From assembly GCA_963774445.1 (NCBI GenBank), contig CAVZFC010000019.1, positions 1,240,001 through 1,304,000 of the forward strand: a stretch of DNA of 64,000 nucleotides. Direction: 5' to 3'. The notes under the pieces are model-generated. The model was not told where the DNA came from. It worked only from the letters and a program-made list of their open reading frames with translations, and ran no database searches. Positions 9,433 to 17,385 of this stretch are shown here, in pieces. The DNA comes from CAVUQH01 sp963774445 (GTDB lineage: Bacteria > Myxococcota_A > Polyangia > Haliangiales > Haliangiaceae). Made by a program: the position numbers and the translations under genes. The stretch's first letter is position 1, and each line of letters opens with the position of its first letter.

Positions 9433-9846
9433 TCAGCTCTCGGCGGGGGGCGCGGCCAGGCGGGCGGCGATGCTGTCGATACCCGCCTTCCAGGCGTCGA
9501 ACTCCGGGGTGTCGCGCCACAGCTCGAACAGCTCGCTGTCGCGCGACAGGACGCGGGCCACCGCCTTGCGCGCCAGGTCGACGAGGTCGACGCCGATGGC
9601 CGGCTCCGATTGCAGGAACTCGGTCACCTCGTCGGGAAGCTCGTCCGGCGGCGGTTGACCCAGCGAGGCGGCGACCACCTCGGCGGCGGCCACGGCGCAG
9701 CAGGCGTCGGATGCCTCGAGGTAGCCCTCCTCGGCGACCACGCTCTCGAGGGTTTCGCGGATCGCGCCGATGCCCGACTCTTCCAGCTCGTAGACCCAGT
9801 CGGCGGCGTCGTCGTTGCCGAAGCTCACGCTGCTCCAGGCGCCCAT
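9433..9846 (-). CDS. DUF4259 domain-containing protein
   Basis: This 137-residue cytoplasmic protein begins MGAWSSVSFGNDDAADWVYE, the hallmark start of DUF4259 proteins (MGAWG..xFxNDxAxDW), then forms an acidic all-helical body. Function unknown; relatives often sit near immunity or housekeeping genes without clear linkage. A TACCAT -10 element at 9854-9859 ends seven bases before the ATG, and no Shine-Dalgarno is visible. It converges on the FAD-oxidoreductase gene across a 29-bp inverted repeat. Confidence 0.85.
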   Translation of the reverse strand: MGAWSSVSFGNDDAADWVYELEESGIGAIRETLESVVAEEGYLEASDACCAVAAAEVVAASLGQPPPDELPDEVTEFLQSEPAIGVDLVDLARKAVARVLSRDSELFELWRDTPEFDAWKAGIDSIAARLAAPPAES

Positions 9847-9871
9847 GCGGGCGATGGTAGCAGAGCGGTCG

Positions 9872-10897
9872 CTACTCCGCGACGGCGTGCTCGGCGCGGT
9901 AGTCGGCGAGCATGCGCATGACCGATCGCATCAGGTCGCCGGGGACGATCTCGTCGGGCAAGCCCTCGCGCGCCCGGCGGGCGGCGTCGAAGAACTGTGC
10001 GCGGAACTGGGGCGACACGGTGATGGTACGGACGCCGCGGCGGGCAAACACGCCGCCCAGCAGCGCGGCGTCGTCGCGGCGTCCCAGCTCGTCGACCCGC
10101 ATCGACAGCCGGTTGGCCTCTTCGCGCAACGCCCGGCGGTCGGCCGGGGCAATCCGGTCGATCGAGCGCTGGGTCACCAGCACGCAGCCGATCAAGAAGT
10201 CGCCGCGCAGGTCGGTGATGTTGGGCGCCAGCGAGAACCACTGGAATGCCAGCGCCGCCGACGGGATGACGTAGAAGGCGTCGATCTTGCCCCGGCCGAA
10301 CGCGCGGGCGCCCTCCTCCAGCGGCAGCGGCACCGGGGTCAGGCCCATGCGCCGCTCCACCGCCGCGGCCACGTCGTCCAGGCCCCAGGCCCAAAAGTGG
10401 GCCGCCTGGAGCTCCTTCATCGTCTGGATCGGCTTGCGCGAGAAGATCACCGCGGGGCCCAGGCCGGAGTAGCCGAGCAGCTCGAAGCCGGCCTTGCGGG
10501 CCTCCTCGAGCAACCGCGGGCGCAGGCGGTCGGCGACGAAGGCGGCTTCGTCGCGGCTCTGGAAGGTGCCGATGACGCGGAAGACACGCATGGTCGGCAT
10601 TACCTGGCCGCACATCATGCCGCCCGAGGCGGTGCCGTCCAGCTGGTGGCGGGCGATGCGCCCGGCGACCTCGGTCTCGTTGCCGGCCACGCCTCCCCAG
10701 TACCAGCGCACCCGTACGCGGCCGTCGGTGCGGCGCGACACGACCTGGGCAAACGCGCGCAGCTCCTTGGACCAGCCGCTGCCGTCGGGGGCCACGGTGG
10801 CCAGGCGCAAGGTCACCTGCGGTTTCGCCTGGGCCCGCGCCGCGCGCGGCAAGAGCAGCAGCGCCACGGCCAACCCGGTGGCCAGCGCCCGGATCAA
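9872..10897 (-). CDS. TRAP-type (DctP-like) solute-binding protein, orphan
   Basis: The protein has 341 residues. It starts with a signal peptide (LIRALATGLAVALLLLP, cleavage near ARAQ). The mature protein has the DctP pattern: VTLRLATVAPDGSGWSKEL, VAGNETEV, MQ-like GQVMPTM, and FSRKPIQTMKELQA. Such periplasmic receptors normally feed DctQM permeases, but none is encoded here. The TTG start overlaps the TGA of the upstream PEGA-kinase gene (TTGA), and GGGAG lies just upstream, so the two are translationally coupled. This suggests the receptor serves kinase signalling rather than transport, or uses a permease elsewhere. The ligand cannot be predicted. Confidence 0.85.
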   Translation of the reverse strand: MIRALATGLAVALLLLPRAARAQAKPQVTLRLATVAPDGSGWSKELRAFAQVVSRRTDGRVRVRWYWGGVAGNETEVAGRIARHQLDGTASGGMMCGQVMPTMRVFRVIGTFQSRDEAAFVADRLRPRLLEEARKAGFELLGYSGLGPAVIFSRKPIQTMKELQAAHFWAWGLDDVAAAVERRMGLTPVPLPLEEGARAFGRGKIDAFYVIPSAALAFQWFSLAPNITDLRGDFLIGCVLVTQRSIDRIAPADRRALREEANRLSMRVDELGRRDDAALLGGVFARRGVRTITVSPQFRAQFFDAARRAREGLPDEIVPGDLMRSVMRMLADYRAEHAVAE

Positions 10898-12711
10898 CGC
10901 CGGCTCCCGGGCATCAGGTTGAGCCGCAGGTGGCGGTGCTGGCCGCGCGCCAGGGTCACGTGCAGCGGCCGGCTGTGCGCGCCGGACGAGTCGCGCAGCT
11001 CCACGTCGTGCTCGCCGATCGGCAGATCGATGCCGAACGTCGGCGTGGTCAGCCCGGTCGGCGCGCCGTCGATGTAGACGTCGGCGATGTGGTTGGAGTC
11101 GATCCACAGGTAGCCGATGTCGCGGTGCGCCGGCTCCAGCGGCAGCTCCAGCGCCTGCGCATGGCTATCGGGGGTCAGCTTGACCACCCCCGGCGCGAAG
11201 CCGTCTTTCTCGGCGCGCAACTCGTAGAACTCGTCGGCCTCCACCTCGATCTGGGTCGGCGTCTGTCCCTGCAGCGGCGAGCCGTCGAGGAACAGCGTGG
11301 CGCCGGCCGGCACCGTGGTCACCGTCAATCGCCGGCTGGGCGCCGGCAGCTGGACCGCGATCTCGGCGCCGTGCTTCGGGTCGATCGCGACCTGCCGCTC
11401 CACCGGAGCGAAGCCGGCGCGGCGCAGCGCCACGGTGTGGGGCCCGGCGGCGACGGCGTGGGTCGCCAGCGGCGTGGTCCCGAGGTCGACGCCGTCGACG
11501 CTGGCCTCCGCCCCCGGCGGGGTGGTGGTGACGATCAGCAGCGGGCCGCTAGCGGCCGCTTGCGCCGGCGGGTCGGCCAGGGCGCGCGCGGCCAGCACGC
11601 CGGCCAGTGCCGACAGCACCATCGCCAGGGCGATCCCCAGCAGCCGCTCCGTGCGCCGTTGCCCCACCGGCGCGTCCGGTGCCGGCTCTTGCGCCGCGCT
11701 GTAGGCGACGTCGTCGTGCAGGGCTTCGACCAGCCGCAGGCGCTGCTTGGAGATGCCGTTCTTCGCGGCCACCTCGAGCAGCGCCCGGTACAGGGCGATG
11801 GCGTCGGGGTAGCGGTCGCTCGGCAGCCGGGCCATGCACCGGCGAATGACCGTGTCGATGCCGGCCGGACCGATCACGCCGCGCGAGGCCAGGGTCGGCG
11901 GCTCGTCGTGCAGATGTTTGTACAGCACGGCCAGCTCGTCGCCCGTGAATGGCGGGCTGCCGCTCAGCATCTCCATCGCCAGGCAGCCGAACGAGTAGAT
12001 GTCGGCCCGGTGATCGACGTCGCCGCCGCGCACCTGCTCGGGCGCCATGTACTCGGGGGTGCCGAGCACGGTGCCCGCGCGGGTGTGAAACGATTCCAGC
12101 GCCGCCCGGTTTTCGATCACCTTGGCCAGTCCGAAGTCGCCGACCTTGGCCACCTCGACCCCCGAGTCGGTCACGTGCAGGAGCACGTTGGCCGGCTTTA
12201 GGTCGCGGTGGATGATGCCGTGGGTGTGCACGGCCGCCAGCGCGCGGGCGATCTGCAACAGCAGGGCGAGCGTCCTCTCGTCGTCGATCCGCCCTTCCTG
12301 CCGGATCAGCTCGGCCAGGCTGGGGCCCTCGACCAGCTCCATCACGATGTACGGCTCGCCGGTCGGGGCTTCGCCGAGGTCGTGAACGGTGACGATGTTG
12401 GGATGGTCGATCGCCGCCAGGGCGCGGGCCTCACGGCGCAGACGCGAGGTGATGACGCGGTCGCGCGCGTACTGCCCGCGGATGATCTTGAGCGCGACCT
12501 TGCGCTCGATGTTCACCTGCTCGGCCAGATAGACGCGCGACATCCCGCCCCGGGCCAGGCGGCGCAGCACGCGGTAGCGACCGTCGACGATCTCCCCCGG
12601 CCGCACTGTTCGCGGTCGGGACTCGAACACGCCACTGGGCTCCGTCGGCTCGTGCGCGAGCTCGCGCACGGGCCCGGAGGTGTGACCGGGGAACGTCGAT
12701 TCGTAGCTCAC
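10894..12711 (-). CDS. Membrane Ser/Thr protein kinase with three extracytoplasmic PEGA domains
   Basis: The protein has 605 residues. The cytoplasmic kinase domain (about 45-315) has LARGGMSRVYLAE, VALK (about Lys72), HRDLKPAN (about 165), GDFGLAKV (about 190) and YMAPEQ, so all catalytic motifs are intact. A single membrane helix (LLGIALAMVLSALAGVLAA, about 354-375) is followed by three PEGA-type repeats (TTPPGAEASVDG, TTVPAGATLFLDG and a third with DVYIDGAPTG). It should phosphorylate Ser/Thr in response to periplasmic signals. The start is GTG without a Shine-Dalgarno; the nearest -10-like TACGCT (12774-12779) implies a leader of about 55 bases. The stop overlaps the start of the DctP-like gene, its likely partner. 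Confidence 0.93.
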   Translation of the reverse strand: MSYESTFPGHTSGPVRELAHEPTEPSGVFESRPRTVRPGEIVDGRYRVLRRLARGGMSRVYLAEQVNIERKVALKIIRGQYARDRVITSRLRREARALAAIDHPNIVTVHDLGEAPTGEPYIVMELVEGPSLAELIRQEGRIDDERTLALLLQIARALAAVHTHGIIHRDLKPANVLLHVTDSGVEVAKVGDFGLAKVIENRAALESFHTRAGTVLGTPEYMAPEQVRGGDVDHRADIYSFGCLAMEMLSGSPPFTGDELAVLYKHLHDEPPTLASRGVIGPAGIDTVIRRCMARLPSDRYPDAIALYRALLEVAAKNGISKQRLRLVEALHDDVAYSAAQEPAPDAPVGQRRTERLLGIALAMVLSALAGVLAARALADPPAQAAASGPLLIVTTTPPGAEASVDGVDLGTTPLATHAVAAGPHTVALRRAGFAPVERQVAIDPKHGAEIAVQLPAPSRRLTVTTVPAGATLFLDGSPLQGQTPTQIEVEADEFYELRAEKDGFAPGVVKLTPDSHAQALELPLEPAHRDIGYLWIDSNHIADVYIDGAPTGLTTPTFGIDLPIGEHDVELRDSSGAHSRPLHVTLARGQHRHLRLNLMPGSRR

Positions 12712-12895
12712 TGGGGGAACGACACCGACCCGGCCTTCCCGACCATGCCAACCGTGCCCGTGCCGTTCCCTTCAGCGTAGCATCCGCCACGCTCCTGGCA
12801 CGTTGCGAGGCGACGTCAACTGCGTGTCCAGACCGTGCGCTCACGTAACCAGCGTCATGCCGACTACGGTTGAGCGCAGTCCGTGACACCTTGTC

Positions 12896-13435
12896 CTACC
12901 AGAAGAAGTAGGAGATGCCGAGATTGCTGACCAGGTTGCCGAGCAGACCGAAGGCGTTGTCGTTGGGCGGCGGCCCGCCCTGGTCGGCGACGAGGATGCC
13001 GATGCCCACGCCAGCGTCGAGGGAGACGTTGGGGGTGAGCCACGCGCGGATGCGGCCGCCGACCTCGAGGTGCACGCTGGTATCGGTCTCGGCCGGGCCG
13101 TCGGGATTGTTGTTGACGATCGCCACGGCGCCGCCCAGCGCGAAGTCCGAGCTGGAGCCGCGGTGCACCGGGAAGTAGAAGCGGCCACCCAGCCCGAAGA
13201 TGGTCCCGCCGTTGTCGACGTTGACCAGGCTGAGCATGCCGCCGGCGTAGAAGGTGCCCGAGTCGTAGGTCACCGTGGCGGCGCCGGGATAATTGGTGCC
13301 GCCATAGGTTGCCAGCTCGCCGGTGAGCACGGTCTCGACGCCGATACCGACGCCGGATCGTTGCGCCCGGGCGGGAGCCGCCAGGACGCCGAGGAAGGAT
13401 GCGATCGCGAGGATCATCAGGGTGTGCTTGCGCAT
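12896..13435 (-). CDS. Small secreted, possibly outer-membrane beta-barrel protein
   Basis: The protein has 179 residues with a signal peptide (MRKHTLMILAIASFLGVLAAPARAQ). The mature part is Gly-rich with alternating hydrophobic strands and ends in YFF-W, the aromatic C-terminus typical of outer-membrane barrels. ATG 13435 is preferred over ATG 13447: a TATGCT -10 element (13443-13448) ends seven bases before 13435 and overlaps the upstream ATG. It is divergent from the kinase-RDD gene with only 61 bases between starts. No specific family recognised. Confidence 0.75.
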   Translation of the reverse strand: MRKHTLMILAIASFLGVLAAPARAQRSGVGIGVETVLTGELATYGGTNYPGAATVTYDSGTFYAGGMLSLVNVDNGGTIFGLGGRFYFPVHRGSSSDFALGGAVAIVNNNPDGPAETDTSVHLEVGGRIRAWLTPNVSLDAGVGIGILVADQGGPPPNDNAFGLLGNLVSNLGISYFFW

Positions 13436-13442
13436 GGGCCGG

Positions 13443-13487
13443 AGCATACGAGGGGTGGCTGACGCCGGCGCCCGGGCGGACTATCAT
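13443..13487. promoter_or_regulatory. Divergent promoters for the barrel-like gene and the kinase-RDD gene
   Basis: On the minus strand TATGCT (13448-13443) lies seven bases before ATG 13435. On the plus strand CTGACG (13459-13464), a 17-bp spacer and TATCAT (13482-13487) lie nine bases before GTG 13497. Neither gene has a Shine-Dalgarno, so both mRNAs are probably leaderless. Confidence 0.6.
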
Positions 13488-13496
13488 GCGGGCGCC

Positions 13497-14966
13497 GTGC
13501 CCGACGAGAATGCCAACAGCCGCCCGGGGGTCGATCCCCACGCCGAGACCGTGGGCACGCCGGCCGGGGCGGTCGCCGTGGATGCGACGCTCACCGACGC
13601 GGGCCGCGCGGGCGCGTCGGCGTCCGCACCGGCGGCTGGGCTGGCCGGGCAAACCCTGGCCCACTTTCGACTCGACGCGCTGATCGGCAAGGGCGGCATG
13701 GGCGAGGTCTATCGCGCCACCGACCTGTCGCTCGATCGCGTCGTCGCGATCAAGGTGCTGCCGCCGGCGGTCGCCCGCGACGAGCGACTGCGCGCGCGCT
13801 TCTTCCGCGAGGCCCGCTCGCAGGCGCGCATCCAGCACCCCAACGTCTGCCACATCTATTACATCGGCGAGGAGCGGGGTCTGGTCTTCTTTGCCATGGA
13901 GCACATCGACGGCGAGAGCGTGGCCGAGCGGCTGGCTCGCGGGCCAGTGCCGGTGGCCGAGGCGCTGGAGATCACGCGCATGGCCGCGCTCGGTCTGCGC
14001 GAAGCGAATCGCCACGGCTTCACCCACCGCGACGTCAAGCCGTCCAACCTGATGCTCGGCTCGGGCGGCGCGGTCAAGCTGGTCGACTTCGGTCTGGTCA
14101 CCGAAGGAAGCGGCGTCGTCGACGGCGCCGCACCAACCGACGGCGCCGTCAACAAGACCGCCATCGTCGGCACGCCGCTGTACATGGCACCGGAGCAGGC
14201 GCGCGGCGACGCGGTCAACTTTCGCGCCGACCTCTACGCGCTCGGCGCGACCCTGCACCACATGGTCGCGGGCGCGCCGCCGTTCATCGGTGACACGCCG
14301 ATGGATCTGGTCTCGCTGCACCTCACCGAGGAGCGGCCGCGCATCGAGCGGCGCCGCCGCAGCCGCGGCCCGGCGCCCGTGGACGTGCTCTGCGACCGGA
14401 TGATGGCCAAGCAACCGGTCGATCGTTTCGCCGACTACGACGAGTTGGTCATCGCGGTCGAGGACGCTTCCCCCGCACGCACCCGCGCCGCCGGCTTCTG
14501 GGTGCGCGCCTTCGCCTTGATCATCGATGCGCTGCTGGTGAGCCTCGCGATGCTGCCGTTCGATCTAGTGGCGCCGTTCGACACCAGCCTGGTCTTCCCC
14601 GTGGCCTTCCTTCTGTACTGTGTCATCGCCCATGGCCGCTTCGGACGTACCCTGGGCAAGGCGACCCTGGAGATCGAGGTGGTGCGGGTGGGCCGGCGCG
14701 GGCCCCCCGGCCTGGGCGTGGCCGCGCTGCGCTTCGCCGCCCAGTGGGGGCTGCTCTACGCCGCCTTCGCCGCCGCCGCCATCGTCGGTCGCGTCGCCGG
14801 CGAGGAGGCGACGATCACCACCGTCTTCGGCGTCGTGGCGGGCGCGATCCTATTGATCCTCTATCCGCTGGAGGGCGCGCTCACCGCCTGGCTGGCCGCC
14901 GACAAGCGCACCTTCTGGGATCGAGCATCGGGCACCCGGGTCTGCTACCGGCGCCTGCGCGACTAG
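13497..14966 (+). CDS. Ser/Thr protein kinase with C-terminal RDD membrane domain
   Basis: The protein has 489 residues. After an Ala/Asp-rich leader of about 50 residues comes a complete kinase: LIGKGGMGEVYRA, VAIK (about Lys85), THRDVKPSN (about 176), VDFG (about 196) and YMAPEQ. From about residue 330 an RDD domain follows (RAAGFWVRAFALIIDALLV, then GRTLGK...VVR, further hydrophobic helices and FWDRASGTRV), giving several membrane spans. RDD proteins are small polytopic membrane proteins, some with ion-exchange roles, so the kinase is anchored at the membrane and may be regulated through it. The GTG start was chosen because a -35/-10 pair ends nine bases upstream; upstream in-frame codons would run through that promoter. 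Confidence 0.9.
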   Translation: MPDENANSRPGVDPHAETVGTPAGAVAVDATLTDAGRAGASASAPAAGLAGQTLAHFRLDALIGKGGMGEVYRATDLSLDRVVAIKVLPPAVARDERLRARFFREARSQARIQHPNVCHIYYIGEERGLVFFAMEHIDGESVAERLARGPVPVAEALEITRMAALGLREANRHGFTHRDVKPSNLMLGSGGAVKLVDFGLVTEGSGVVDGAAPTDGAVNKTAIVGTPLYMAPEQARGDAVNFRADLYALGATLHHMVAGAPPFIGDTPMDLVSLHLTEERPRIERRRRSRGPAPVDVLCDRMMAKQPVDRFADYDELVIAVEDASPARTRAAGFWVRAFALIIDALLVSLAMLPFDLVAPFDTSLVFPVAFLLYCVIAHGRFGRTLGKATLEIEVVRVGRRGPPGLGVAALRFAAQWGLLYAAFAAAAIVGRVAGEEATITTVFGVVAGAILLILYPLEGALTAWLAADKRTFWDRASGTRVCYRRLRD

Positions 14967-14975
14967 ACTAGGCCG

Positions 14976-15600
14976 CTACCAGTGCTTGGGCGTGAGCGTC
15001 CGGCACGCCTTTTCGAACGCGTCGACCGCCAGCGCCGCCCGGCCGTCCAGGGTCGCCCGGCAGTAGAAGTAGTGCGAGCCCTCGGGCCGCCACCAGGCGG
15101 CGGCGACGGTCGCGCGGTCGCCGCTCTTGACCACCACGATGCGCGAGCCGTCGCCCTTCTCGTCAACCGTCACCTGGCCGCCGCCCGAGGTCAGTTGGGC
15201 GAACTCGACCTTTTCGACCACCGGCGGCCAGTCTTTCTTTTCGCACGCGCCGTCGCAGTTGGTCGAACGCGGCGAAGCGGGTCATGAAGCCGAGGTCGTC
15301 GCCCTTCGGCGGCTTCCAGCTGCCGGGCATCACGCCGGCGTCCCAGCCTTTGGGCGCGACGACCGACAGGCGCCCCCTGGGATCGTCCTTCATCTCGAAC
15401 TGCAACACCGACTTCAGCTCGTCCGGAACCGCTGCGTTGATCGGCGCGAGATCCGGGGCGGCGTCTGCGTTAGGCGCGGCGGTTGGACTGTTCGCCTCGG
15501 GTTTCGCCTTCGCCTCGTCCTTCTTCTTGCCGCAGCCGACGCCGGTGAGCGCGACCGCGGCCATCACCACTACCCCCAGAACCCAGCGATTCGGCCTCAT
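14976..15600 (-). pseudogene. Lipoprotein of unknown function, broken by a +1 frameshift
   Basis: The first frame (from ATG 15600) gives a lipoprotein signal (MRPNRWVLGVVVMAAVALTGVGC) and a charged mature part up to FMTRFAAFDQ. The reading then continues in another frame as CDGACEKKDW...VVEKVEFAQLTSGGG to the stop at 14976. One extra base near 15256-15262 explains this: removing one G of the GG at 15261-15262 gives FAAFDN-CDGACEKKDW. The total length is 3n+1. The joined protein would be about 207 residues. Family not recognised. A TAGCCT -10 element (15610-15615) ends nine bases before ATG 15600. This may be a real mutation or a sequence error. Confidence 0.7.
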
Positions 15601-15612
15601 CTTCACCTGAGG

Positions 15613-15735
15613 CTATTCGCGGTACCGCTCGCAGTAAAGCCCCTGTTCGCGGTAGCGCGTGCCGGTGCAGCCGGGGGCGGGGACGAGCAGGATGGCCACC
15701 GCCAGGGCTGCCACCGCGGCGCAGCTGCCGAGCAC
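15613..15735 (-). CDS. Candidate 40-residue membrane peptide
   Basis: A GTG-initiated frame gives a hydrophobic segment (LGSCAAVAALAVAILLVPAP) followed by a short Cys-containing polar tail (CTGTRYREQGLYCERYRE). It lies directly downstream of the M28 peptidase in the same frame and fills the 150-base gap before the lipoprotein gene. There is no Shine-Dalgarno, so translation is unproven. The regular membrane-plus-tail composition is the only support. Confidence 0.35.
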   Translation of the reverse strand: MLGSCAAVAALAVAILLVPAPGCTGTRYREQGLYCERYRE

Positions 15736-15768
15736 CAGGAGGCTGCCCCGGGTTCTGCCCGGTAGCGG

Positions 15769-17385
15769 TCAACCGAAGCGGCGCCACAGGTAGACGGCGG
15801 CCGACGCGTGCGCGGCCAAAAGGATCGCCAGGGCGGGCGCCAGCGGCAGTGCCCCTGGCAGGGTTGCGCCGCCGTTGAACACCAGCTCGCGAACCATCGC
15901 GGGCGCCAGCAGATAGCCGAGGGGCAGCGACGCCAGCGCGAACAGCCCGACCGCCAGCAGCGCCCGCCGCGTCCAGGCCATGACGCCCAGGCCGGCGGCC
16001 GCCAGCGCCATCGGCAGCGCCGCTTCGGGCGCGCCGACCAGCGCCACGGCCAGCGCCGACGCCGCGGTGGCGACAATCGCCGGTGCCGCGAACCGGCCGG
16101 CGCCGACCGGACGCAACCAGCGCGCCGCGCCGTAGGCCAGCGCCACCGCGACCGCCGCGGCCAGGGCGATAGCGGCGGCGTAGGTGCGCCCCGGCGCGTG
16201 CACCCACGCCATCGGGTGGCCGGTCAGCGCGCGCTGCAGGCGCAGCGCGCCGGCGACCGTGAGCCAGGCGAGCGCGTAGATCGCGGCGCCGGCGAAGATG
16301 CCCAGCCCCAGCCCGACGCGCGGGCCGTCGCGCGCGCGCCGCCGCCACAGCGGCAGCAATCCCGACAGCGCGGTGGCGATCAGCGCCAGCTCGAGGAGGA
16401 GCAGCGCGGTGGTCGAGATGACCCGCGGCCCGCCAGGCAGCGGCAACCAGATCCCCGCCGGGCCGCCGGCCTCCGGCAGCGCCCCCGGCCGCCGCGCGAT
16501 GGCCAGGAGGAACCGGCCAGCGCGATCGACTGCCGGCCAGACGACCCGATCGGAGGTGTCGCCGCGGGCGTGATAGTCGAGGTAGATCCGCTGATCGCCG
16601 CGGCTGAAGATGTGCAGCGCCGGGACGCCGCGCTCGTTGAAGGCACCGTGATCCGAGCGCTCGGCCTGGGGCAAGAAGCGGCTGACCAGGCGGTGGGGCA
16701 CCGGCGCGTGCACGTCTGCGCCGGCATCACGGGCGGCCGCGGCCAGCCAGCGCAGCCAATCCTGGCCGATGCGCGCGCTCAGGCCGTTGAGGCTGACGTC
16801 GTCGGCCGCGCCCAGGAGATCGATCGAGATCGCCAGCCCGACTTCGGCGCCCAGATCGCGCGCCAGCGCCTCGGCCCCGCCCAGGCGGTGTTCCTCGGCG
16901 GCGGTCCAGGCCAGGATCACCGGGCGCGCCGGCGGATCGGCGAGGAGCGCGCGGCCCAGCTCGAGCAGCAGCGCCACCGCCACGGCGTTGTCAACGGCGC
17001 CCGGCGTGGCCGGCATCGAGTCGTAGTGACCCATGACGAGGATCGCCGGACCGGGCGCACGGCCGGGGATGCGCACCACCAGGTTGGCATCGCCGACGGT
17101 CTGCTCGACGCGCGGTGCGACCACCCGGTCGAAGACGCGGACCTCGGGCGACACCACCCGGCCCACCGGCATGCGCATCACGGCCAGGCCGTTCTCCCGC
17201 GCGCGGCGCTCGATGAAGGCGGCGGCTGCGCGGCTGGCATCGGTGTCCTGGGGGCGCGGGCCAATCTCGCCGCTCAAGGTGGCGACGTCGGTGCGGGCGC
17301 GGGAGAGATCGAGCTCACCGGCGCGGGCGGTGGCGCCGCGCGCGAGCCACAGCGCGGCGGCGCAGGCGAGGGTGCGCGCGATCAC
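15769..17385 (-). CDS. M28-family zinc metallopeptidase with C-terminal membrane domain
   Basis: The protein has 538 residues. A signal peptide (IARTLACAAALWLARGATARA) precedes the M28 aminopeptidase domain. Zinc and catalytic motifs are visible: GHYDSMPATPGAVDN (His and Asp ligands and the bridging Asp), TAAEEHRLGG (catalytic Glu pair), IDLLG (Asp) and YLDYHARGDTSD (His). From about residue 320 to the end there are six or more hydrophobic helices, so the catalytic domain should face the periplasm. The layout resembles ER-metallopeptidase/Fxna-like M28 proteins. The GTG start overlaps the TGA of the M19 dipeptidase gene (GTGA); the pair is likely coupled for peptide breakdown at the envelope. 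Confidence 0.88.
   Translation of the reverse strand: MIARTLACAAALWLARGATARAGELDLSRARTDVATLSGEIGPRPQDTDASRAAAAFIERRARENGLAVMRMPVGRVVSPEVRVFDRVVAPRVEQTVGDANLVVRIPGRAPGPAILVMGHYDSMPATPGAVDNAVAVALLLELGRALLADPPARPVILAWTAAEEHRLGGAEALARDLGAEVGLAISIDLLGAADDVSLNGLSARIGQDWLRWLAAAARDAGADVHAPVPHRLVSRFLPQAERSDHGAFNERGVPALHIFSRGDQRIYLDYHARGDTSDRVVWPAVDRAGRFLLAIARRPGALPEAGGPAGIWLPLPGGPRVISTTALLLLELALIATALSGLLPLWRRRARDGPRVGLGLGIFAGAAIYALAWLTVAGALRLQRALTGHPMAWVHAPGRTYAAAIALAAAVAVALAYGAARWLRPVGAGRFAAPAIVATAASALAVALVGAPEAALPMALAAAGLGVMAWTRRALLAVGLFALASLPLGYLLAPAMVRELVFNGGATLPGALPLAPALAILLAAHASAAVYLWRRFG

Noticed and set aside
13323..13496. Upstream extension of the kinase-RDD gene
   Set aside because: It would cover the divergent promoter and the barrel-like gene start; no domain content.
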